A DNA stretch of 16,152 nt, taken from the NCBI GenBank assembly GCA_964368605.1, contig CAYJBP010000048.1, positions 1 through 16,152 of the forward strand, read 5' to 3'. Of this stretch, positions 7,485-13,435 are shown in pieces. The notes under the pieces were generated by a model. It saw nothing but the letters and a program-made list of their open reading frames with translations, did no database searches and had not been told where the DNA came from. The DNA comes from CAYJBP01 sp964368605. Lineage in GTDB: Bacteria; Bacillota; Dehalobacteriia; UBA4068. Position numbers and translations under genes: made by a program. The first letter of the stretch is position 1. Each line of letters opens with the position of its first letter.

Positions 7485-9005
7485 TTATTTGTCTTCTTTG
7501 TTTAATGATTTAACAAAGGATATAATCATTAATACTAAAACTACCGAGAAGATAGAACCGGATGCAACTGCAGCGGATTGTAAGGCTCCTAAGCCACCGC
7601 TTAACATCAAGATTAAACCAACAAGACCGATAGCTAATGCCCAAACAACAATCATAGCAGGCTTGGGGTTTTGATTACCCTTAGATACAATAATTGCACT
7701 GAATAAGGCAGCAGAGTTAGCCGATGTGGCTAAGAATGTTAACAAGTTAACAAATAATACCACGCCCAATAATGCACTAAGTGGTAATTGCTCAAATAAG
7801 GTAAAGATACCTGCGCTGGTATCGGCAGCCATGCTGCCGGCGATGTCTACGCCTTCCATTTGGAAGAAGATAGCAGAACCACCAAATACGCCGAACCAAA
7901 CGATTGTAAATAAGAGCGGTGCGCCTAAAACGCCGATGATAAATTCTTTAATGGTACGACCCTTAGAAATACGAGCCACAAAGCCGCCTACGAAGGGAGC
8001 CCAAGAAAGATGCCAGCACCAATAGAATACAGACCAACCTTTTGTCCAACCACCGGTTTGCTTGCCGGGATCTAAGAAACTAATAATTTCGGGAGCATTG
8101 GCAAACATTTCGGCAGTGGATTGTACCATAAGCTCTAATTCAAAAATACGAGGGCCGGTAATAAATACAAATGCAAGTAAACCAAAGGCGATATACATAT
8201 TAATATTACTTAAATGCTTAATACCTTTGTTAACACCGCTTGCTGCGGTAATAGTATATAATACCAAAAGTACAATAAAGATACCGGCAACCATAACATC
8301 AGTAGCCTCTACACCGGTTAGCCAGTTAACACCATAGCGTAACTGCATAACGCCTAAACCAACACTGGTAGAAACACCACCTACGGTAGCAAAAACAGTT
8401 AAAAAGTCAACAACATTACCAACTTTGCCATAAGCTTTATCGCCTAATAAGCCATATAAACCATTAGATACTGTTAAAGGCTGATCTTTGCGGAAAGCAA
8501 AATAGGCAATAACTAAACCTGCAATACCAAATACGGCCCACATGGTAATACCATAATGGATATTGGTAATTTGTAAAGCTAAAGAAGCAGCTTCGATAGT
8601 TTGCGCTTCGGCCATATAAGGCGGGCTCATAAAGTGGCTAATCGGTTCGCCTACGCCCCAGAAATAAAGCGCAACGCCTAAACCACAGCTAAAGAGCATA
8701 GCAAACCAAGTAAAAAAGCTATATTCCGGTTTATCATCATCTTTACCTAGTTTAATATTACCAAATTTGGTAAAACCGATAACAAAAGCAAATATAACAA
8801 ATATACCCATGCATAAGGTTAACCACCAACCAAAATTATCTACAACGAAGCTGGTCATTTTACCGGTTGCTTCCCCAAAGCTTTCGGGGTTAATGCTACC
8901 GGCTGCAATAATAACTACTACTAATACTAACATTAAAATAAAAATTGGTAGATTAAAAACGCCTAATAAGGACTTATCTTTAGAATTTTTAGATCCTTGA
9001 CTCAT
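7485..9005 (-). CDS. BCCT-family transporter, probably for betaine or a related methylated amine
   Basis: Membrane transporter of 506 residues, the standard BCCT length with about twelve helices. Family marks: 'CGLGVALYFWGVGEP' (107-121), TM4 'HYGITMWAVFGIAGL' (150-164), TM8 'FYWCWHLSWAPFVGGFVARISKGRT' region (327-351) and 'TSANSAAL' (427-434, the BetP Na+-site Thr-Ser retained). BCCT proteins import betaine, choline or carnitine by Na+ or H+ symport, or by antiport. The aromatic box differs from BetP: Tyr151/Trp156/Phe159 replace Trp189/Trp194/Tyr197, and His332 stands at the Trp374 position. Its place downstream of grdI-grdH suggests supply of betaine or a close analogue to the reductase. 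An AAGGGA ribosome site lies 12 nt before ATG. Unlike the tightly packed grd genes, 204 nt separate it from grdH. Confidence 0.9.
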   Translation of the reverse strand: MSQGSKNSKDKSLLGVFNLPIFILMLVLVVVIIAAGSINPESFGEATGKMTSFVVDNFGWWLTLCMGIFVIFAFVIGFTKFGNIKLGKDDDKPEYSFFTWFAMLFSCGLGVALYFWGVGEPISHFMSPPYMAEAQTIEAASLALQITNIHYGITMWAVFGIAGLVIAYFAFRKDQPLTVSNGLYGLLGDKAYGKVGNVVDFLTVFATVGGVSTSVGLGVMQLRYGVNWLTGVEATDVMVAGIFIVLLVLYTITAASGVNKGIKHLSNINMYIAFGLLAFVFITGPRIFELELMVQSTAEMFANAPEIISFLDPGKQTGGWTKGWSVFYWCWHLSWAPFVGGFVARISKGRTIKEFIIGVLGAPLLFTIVWFGVFGGSAIFFQMEGVDIAGSMAADTSAGIFTLFEQLPLSALLGVVLFVNLLTFLATSANSAALFSAIIVSKGNQNPKPAMIVVWALAIGLVGLILMLSGGLGALQSAAVASGSIFSVVLVLMIISFVKSLNKEDK

Positions 9006-9097
9006 GATAATTATCGTTCCCTTCTTAAATAACTTTTTATTTTATTCGGAATGGTTAGCACAATTTATCAAATGTCTTTAAGGATTCTTTTACGCCT

Positions 9098-9154
9098 AAT
9101 CGGCTTAATTTTTGAGGCTTAGCTAGCTAAATCCTTTAAAAAATTAAGCCAATT
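9098..9154 (-). other. Long hairpin in the grdH-transporter gap
   Basis: The 204-nt gap between grdH and the transporter has no ORF but is highly structured. A 16-bp stem (9098-9113 with 9139-9154, one wobble in the minus-strand RNA) closes a 25-nt loop. The loop itself contains the perfect palindrome TTAGCTAGCTAA (9119-9130). The outer segments TTGTGCTAAC (near 9048) and GCTAGCACAA (near 9193) are also nearly complementary and could enclose the whole. There is no T tract on either strand, so it is not a canonical terminator; an mRNA-stabilising, processing or regulatory structure is possible. Confidence 0.55.
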
Positions 9155-9209
9155 ATGCGCAAAATATCTTTTAAATTGATTATTTAAGCTTGTGCTAGCA
9201 ATAGCCGAT

Positions 9210-10523
9210 TTATTTAAAAACTTCCTGATCGGTAATCGGAACAGTTAAGGAGCGTAAAGCTGCGCTAACTCTATCATAACGCATTCTAAACTCTTCTTCT
9301 TTAGTTAATTCGGGATTACCTAATGGATAGGGGATTGATACAGTTTCGACCATACGATTAGAGCCAACCGATTGAGCAACCGGAATTAAGTTAATCATAT
9401 GAACAACAGGGTAACCACGTTTTTCGATTTCTTTTACCATCGTTGCGCCGCAACGAGTGCAGGTGCCTCAGGTGGATACCATGATAACGCCGTCAATATC
9501 GGCGCCAGCTATTTCGTCGGCTATTTCATTGGCCATACGGCTAGCTTCGCTTTGGGTTGTGCCGGTACCTACTGTCGAGTAGAAGTAGTTGTATAATTCA
9601 CCAAACTTATTCTCTTTTTCAAGTAGTCTTAAGGCATCGATAGGAGTAACGATATTGGGGTTTTTGTCGGCTTCGGTTGGGTCATAGCCGGCATGAATGG
9701 TTTTGTAAACACCGCTTTCTAATCTATCTAAACCGGTGATATCATATTTGCCCCAACGGGTAGCACTGGCCGATTGAATTTTATCGGGATTATCAACAGG
9801 GATAATACCGCCGGATGTCATTAAAACGATTCTGGCTTTGGTAATATCGGCAATAGGTGCGGCAGGTGTAACTTTATCGGAAGGTACAATTGGCAATTCG
9901 GTTTCCCACTCGGTGCCTTGTAGACGAGCTAAGAGCATGTCCACTGCACGATCGGCAGCAGGAAGCATACCGTCGATAAACACTTGATGGCGGATACCGC
10001 GACCAAAGTAACCTTCTACCGAAGCCCAAGATACTTCTTCACCTTTGGCTTTACGCATAGCATAGCTTACCATTTTGGTTACGTCTTTGCGCATAGCAGC
10101 GGCGCTGGCGCCACCTTCGAAAATGATCATGTCTTTGCTAAACATTTCCACGCCGGGGTTTTCATCATTCATCGAGGTATAAACGGGTACATTAAACTTT
10201 TCGGCAACGGCTTTACAAATATTACCGCAAGCTACGCCATAACGGCCTGCTCTAAAGGCAGGGCCTGCAAAGAACATATCAAATTCTTTATCGGCCAACA
10301 TATCTAAAATGCTGCTGATAGCTTCTTCGCGATTAGAACCCATATAATTGTCGCCGCAAATTACGGTATGGGTAATTTCGGCATCATCGCCCATTACGCT
10401 TTGATACATAATGCCGGGGCCAATAATGCCTTCTTTAATTTCAGGCTGATAATCGGCCTGGTCTTCGCCGCCAACTTGGGCAAAAAACTGATTTAAGTAT
10501 ACAATACACTTTAGTTTTTTCAT
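9210..10523 (-). CDS. grdH: Betaine/sarcosine reductase component B selenoprotein subunit (GrdH/GrdF-like)
   Basis: Selenoprotein of 437 residues read through an in-frame TGA at 9470-9468. In the Stickland-type reductases the protein B selenocysteine attacks the pyruvoyl- or substrate-activated amine and passes a carboxymethyl group to GrdA. The N-terminal 'KKLKCIVYLNQFFAQVGGEDQA' region, 'GDNYMGSNREEAI' and 'FFAGPAFRAGRYG' are hallmark GrdB/F/H segments. The site reads V-S-T-U-G-T-C-T-R-C-G-A-T, i.e. U352, C355, C358, followed by 85 in-family residues to TAA at 9210. Treating TGA as stop would remove the active site. The start overlaps the end of grdI's translation region: only 4 nt separate the genes and GGAG lies inside grdI. 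The substrate type (betaine over sarcosine or glycine) is inferred from the neighbouring BCCT transporter and the Cys-less partner. Confidence 0.93.
9440..9456 (-). promoter_or_regulatory. Bacterial SECIS-like hairpin for Sec352 of grdH
   Basis: In the minus-strand mRNA, 11 nt after the UGA, ACGTTGC-type arms form a 7-bp perfect stem (9456-9450 with 9446-9440) around the tri-loop GGC. The apical loop is 18 nt after the UGA and starts with G, which matches the published bacterial SECIS model (loop 16-37 nt downstream, G among the first loop bases). It also encodes the conserved T-R-C-G-A-T residues. Confidence 0.75.
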
Positions 10524-10527
10524 GTAA

Positions 10528-11850
10528 TTAAAACTCCTTTACTGTTTTTACCGAAAATCCGGTGGTCATATCGCCGATATAAATCGAGTTGTTTTCCATT
10601 ATAACCGAACCATCTTCACGAGCCGAGGGGCCTAAGATTTCATCATTGCCCCAAGCTCCGGCAAAACCATCACGGTTTAAAGAGGCCAATTCGCCGATAA
10701 CTTCTTTCATAGGCGGTAATTCAATTAATTCCGATACATTACCGGTAGATACGATAGCATCTGCTTTTTCGTCCAACATAACCAAAGGTTGCGAAGCACC
10801 GTCACGGCCGGTACACTCGGCGGTAATACCTACGGCAATAATGCCGGCATCTTTTAATTGAGCCAAGGCCGAAACAAAGTTGGCATCGGGATTACCATAG
10901 GCGTGCTCAGCAACAATAGCTGCGGTAGCGCCTAAGTTTTTGGCTAAGTTAACGCTCATCATGGTAACACGCTTTTTCTCTTCGTATTCGGCGCTGTTAT
11001 TGTCGATAATAACACCTAAGAAGTTAATTGTTTTACCATGCTCTTGGTATAATCTTTTAATTGTGGGATTATTGCTCATGTCATAAGTAGCGAATACGCT
11101 GGAGCTTGGGGTAAAGCTACCGCCGGTGATAGCGCCATCCAATACTTCATTAGGATGGAGTAAAGAAGGTAACATTCTGTTGGCATCCCAACCATAAACA
11201 AGGGTATTAAAGCCCAATATTTTCATTTGCGAATCTAATTGAGTAATATAAACTACTTTAGGCAAATGGGCAATATCGGCACGCTCGGTAATAGGCTCTA
11301 AGCTATAAACTTCGGTATCTTCCGGCTTAAGATCGCGCACGGTTTCGCCCAAGTATTCTGCTAATCTAATGCCTGCCCAACGTAAAGCTAAATTACGCTT
11401 TTGCTGCTCATTACGCTCATGCTCTTCATTGGTATCGGCAACTATGCAAACATTAATCAACGAGGCATAATAGCTTAATTTGGCACCGGGGCCGCTCATA
11501 TCAATTAAGCCATCTTGGAAACCACCCATATGCTTGCCAATCGATAAAATGCTCATACCTTTTAAGCAATGGGTAATACCTTTACCGGCAGGTACGATAT
11601 CATTAACGATACCGGGATATAAATTGCCACCCTCTACCTTGCAACGAGCTTCAACTGCTGCTTTAACAGGTACAAGGCGCTTTTCATCGCCCGGCTTAGC
11701 AATTACCAAATCACAATCGGTAATTCTAATATCCTCTTTGATAAAATCAATAGCTTCTTGCTTATTGATTGTTAGAACATTGTTTTGATAAGATGTTTTT
11801 TCACCAAAACAAACGTCCTTAACTTGAAAGTTTCCTAATGTCAGTTTCAA
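10528..11850 (-). CDS. grdI: Betaine/sarcosine reductase component B partner subunit (GrdI/GrdG/GrdE-like)
   Basis: Protein of 440 residues (~48 kDa) of the GrdE/G/I family, the partner of the selenoprotein. It starts at TTG (11850-11848) with GGAGGT (11864-11859) 8 nt upstream; no better ATG exists. Family segments: 'NLYPGIVNDIVPAGKGITHCLKGMSI', 'HMGGFQDGLIDMSGPGA', 'WDANRMLPSLLHPNEVLDGAITGGSF' and 'PTIKRLYQEHGKTINFLGVI'. In GrdE of glycine reductase the proprotein is cut at a Cys (Cys242 in the studied enzyme) that becomes the pyruvoyl group. Here the aligned position is Ser245 in G-G-S-F, and no Cys is near. Betaine-specific B protein of Eubacterium acidaminophilum was purified as uncut ~45 and 48 kDa subunits, so a Cys-less partner fits betaine or sarcosine. 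The gene is first in the operon, behind a clear promoter and operator-like palindrome. Confidence 0.9.
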   Translation of the reverse strand: MKLTLGNFQVKDVCFGEKTSYQNNVLTINKQEAIDFIKEDIRITDCDLVIAKPGDEKRLVPVKAAVEARCKVEGGNLYPGIVNDIVPAGKGITHCLKGMSILSIGKHMGGFQDGLIDMSGPGAKLSYYASLINVCIVADTNEEHERNEQQKRNLALRWAGIRLAEYLGETVRDLKPEDTEVYSLEPITERADIAHLPKVVYITQLDSQMKILGFNTLVYGWDANRMLPSLLHPNEVLDGAITGGSFTPSSSVFATYDMSNNPTIKRLYQEHGKTINFLGVIIDNNSAEYEEKKRVTMMSVNLAKNLGATAAIVAEHAYGNPDANFVSALAQLKDAGIIAVGITAECTGRDGASQPLVMLDEKADAIVSTGNVSELIELPPMKEVIGELASLNRDGFAGAWGNDEILGPSAREDGSVIMENNSIYIGDMTTGFSVKTVKEF

Positions 11851-11867
11851 ATTAATTTACCTCCTTT

Positions 11868-11881
11868 ATGAACACGTTCAT
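11868..11881. promoter_or_regulatory. Operator-like palindrome in the grdI leader
   Basis: ATGAAC-AC-GTTCAT is a 14-bp inverted repeat with a 2-bp centre. It lies about 10-24 nt after the predicted grdI start site (~11891) and before its ribosome site, where a bound repressor would block transcription. The divergent TetR gene is the natural candidate regulator. A second inverted repeat, TTTACA-N12-TGTAAA (11916-11939), overlaps the -35 box. Confidence 0.5.
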
Positions 11882-11897
11882 TTTTTAAGCATAATTC

Positions 11898-11926
11898 ATA
11901 TTAACATAATTGTTGTTTACAGTCAA
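11898..11926 (-). promoter_or_regulatory. Promoter of grdI-grdH-transporter unit
   Basis: On the minus strand: TTGACT (11926-11921), 17-nt spacer, TAATAT (11903-11898). The predicted start is near 11891, giving a ~40-nt leader to the TTG start codon. Confidence 0.75.
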
Positions 11927-11970
11927 TAGCTTTTGTAAAATAATTTGACAAAAAAAAACTTAATATGCTC

Positions 11971-11999
11971 TTGCAAATTAAGGTTTTTTTTGGTATATT
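11971..11999 (+). promoter_or_regulatory. Promoter of the divergent TetR gene
   Basis: TTGCAA (11971-11976), a 17-nt spacer and TATATT (11994-11999) predict a start near 12006. An A8CTTAAT / ATTAAGGT8 inverted repeat (11951-11964 with 11977-11991, one bulged base) spans the -35 box and spacer and could be an autoregulatory site. Confidence 0.65.
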
Positions 12000-12040
12000 G
12001 GTATGATAGTGTTAAAAATAGTACAGAACATGAGGTTACT

Positions 12041-12760
12041 ATGCGCATAACTATTAAGCAAAAAAGAAAGACATATTTTGTCACAGAAGCTATAAAAATT
12101 ATTGAGCAAGAAGGTATAGGTAAATTGACAGCTCGCAAAGTTGCAGAAGCGGCCGGTTTTATTCCTTCATCTATATATAATTATTTTGCCAATATGGATC
12201 ATTTAGAGAATACAGCATCAATTTACTTTACATATGATTATGCTAATCAGCTATCTAAAGTGGTAGAAAATATTGATTGCGGTTTAGAAATATATATCTC
12301 TATGTGGGAAATATTTATGCATCATGCTTTTGCCAATCCTCATATTTTTTATAATGTATTTTATTCAAAAATAGCTCAAACCGATAGCCATAATTTGTTT
12401 CAGGAGTATTATGAATTATTCCCGGAGCAATATCCGCAAGGCAAAGGCTTTATTATTGGGATGCTGGAAGTAGATAAAACGCAAAATCGTGGAAAGTTTG
12501 TGCTAAACAAATGTGTAACACAAGGTATAATTAAAGAAGAGTTTAGCGATTATATTAATGATATCCATATTGGCTATACAAAGCATATTATTTCCGATAT
12601 AGTAAAAGACAATTTATACTCACCCAGCCCCCAATTATATCATCAAGTAATACGTTATATTATTTATAGTATGATTCATTTTGTAGATACTCCTTATCAA
12701 AAATATTTAACAGATAGATTGCAATGTCATAGTGTTAACACTTCAAAATATTGTTATTGA
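12041..12760 (+). CDS. TetR-family transcriptional regulator, divergent from grdI
   Basis: Regulator of 239 residues. The ATG at 12041 is preferred to an in-frame ATG at 11945 because GAGG (12032-12035) lies 5 nt before it, the predicted promoter lies between the two, and TetR proteins start just before the helix-turn-helix. The DNA-binding domain is at residues ~10-55: 'AIKIIEQEGIGKLTARKVAEAAGFIPSSIYNYFANMDHL' has the A-x-x-x-G...S-x-x-Y-x-Y/H-F signature. The ligand domain (~60-239) is aromatic-rich, 'YISMWEIFMHHAFANPHIFYNVFYSKI', and unassigned. It is transcribed away from the grdI operon with 190 nt between start codons, which suggests it controls betaine reductase and itself. The ligand could be the amine substrate or a product, by inference only. 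Confidence 0.88.
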   Translation: MRITIKQKRKTYFVTEAIKIIEQEGIGKLTARKVAEAAGFIPSSIYNYFANMDHLENTASIYFTYDYANQLSKVVENIDCGLEIYISMWEIFMHHAFANPHIFYNVFYSKIAQTDSHNLFQEYYELFPEQYPQGKGFIIGMLEVDKTQNRGKFVLNKCVTQGIIKEEFSDYINDIHIGYTKHIISDIVKDNLYSPSPQLYHQVIRYIIYSMIHFVDTPYQKYLTDRLQCHSVNTSKYCY

Positions 12761-13013
12761 TTTCTTCCTATATGATAACTTATTAAACTAGCAAAAGGTA
12801 GTTGGGTCGGTATTTTATATTTTCCAGGTGGAGCAGTTTTTGCCCCGTCTGGAACATGAAAAATAAAGGCCGCAATGTTTGAGTAGCGATAGCGACGAGT
12901 TATGCAGACTTAGCGGAGGCAATAGCTGGCCTTTGCTTCGCAAAGACAAAACTACTGCACGTAGCTATTTTAATTTATCATACATTCGATTGGTATGCAT
13001 ATTGTTAAAAATA
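12761..13013. other. Gene-free, hairpin-rich region (possible repeat remnant)
   Basis: I see no gene here. A 12-position stem with one mismatch and two wobbles (12824-12835 with 12841-12852, loop GTTTT) is followed by AAAGGCC (12865-12871) that can pair with GGCCTTT (12928-12934). These enclose a direct repeat TAGCGATAGCGA (12884-12895). A perfect CTTTGC-TTC-GCAAAG hairpin (12931-12945) comes next. The composition here (GC-rich, no T tracts) differs from the AT-rich intergenic regions nearby. It may be a dispersed repeat or the remains of a mobile element; no transposase or target duplication is visible. Confidence 0.4.
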
Positions 13014-13036
13014 AGCTGCTCATATTAAGAGCAGCT
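13014..13036 (-). terminator. Terminator downstream of kinase/TetR remnant
   Basis: A perfect 8-bp stem AGCTGCTC/GAGCAGCT with 7-nt loop. On the minus strand it is followed by TTATTTTT, and it lies 7 nt after the stop of the TetR remnant. The plus-strand flank is weaker (ATTATTTTAT), so it may act in both directions. Confidence 0.75.
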
Positions 13037-13042
13037 ATTATT

Positions 13043-13435
13043 TTATAAAGATTTAAGATTTTCGATGGTTTCGTCATCAAATAAAGTTAATTTATATTGT
13101 TTGACAATTTCGTTAAGCATATGGCATTTGGCCGGCAAACGCTCTTTATCGGTGCCAAGAATGCTCGGGTTTAGCCATATATTGATTAACATCGTTATTA
13201 TTTCGGCAAGCTCATGCGGTTTATCGGTTATTATAGTTCCGTCTAAAACCCCTTCTTCTATGATTGGTAAAATATAGTTTGGAATAGCATCATAACAAGA
13301 ACTTTTAAATTGTATAGCTAAGAATTTAGGGTTATCCAAAAAGCTGGGTGTTAATTGGATAAGTGTTTTTGTGGGCTGACTATTTACACTTGTTTTTACC
13401 AGCTTTTGTAGTTTTTCGGCACCTTTAATAGAGCA
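13043..13435 (-). pseudogene. 5'-truncated TetR-family regulator remnant
   Basis: An open frame of 130 codons begins directly after the kinase stop codon (TAA at 13438-13436), in the same frame, and ends at 13043. The translation 'KGAEKLQKLVKTSV...' through 'NPKFLAIQFKSSCYDAIPNYILPIIEEGVLDGTI' and 'HELAEIITMLINIWLNPSIL' is the ligand-binding C-terminal part of a common Clostridial TetR subfamily. The N-terminal ~80 residues, including the helix-turn-helix, are absent. There is no ATG or ribosome site at its start; only a TTG at 13339 could initiate a 98-residue piece. The likely history is a deletion or recombination that replaced the 5' part of the gene with the kinase gene. Expression as a separate C-terminal fragment is possible but unsupported. 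Confidence 0.75.

Noticed and set aside
7726..8337. Plus-strand ORFs of 91-99 codons under the BCCT gene
   Set aside because: They are shadows of a strongly supported membrane protein gene and show no independent coding signal.
9468..9470. TGA as a nonsense mutation making grdH a pseudogene
   Set aside because: It lies exactly at the family's Sec position with U-x-x-C-x-x-C and a fitting SECIS hairpin, and the downstream 85 codons stay conserved.
11945..12040. 32-residue N-terminal extension of the TetR protein
   Set aside because: The promoter -35/-10 boxes lie within it and the ribosome site supports the ATG at 12041.
12731..12742. Perfect palindrome AGTGTTAACACT
   Set aside because: It is inside the 3' coding end of the TetR gene with no promoter nearby; a 12-bp palindrome here may be chance.
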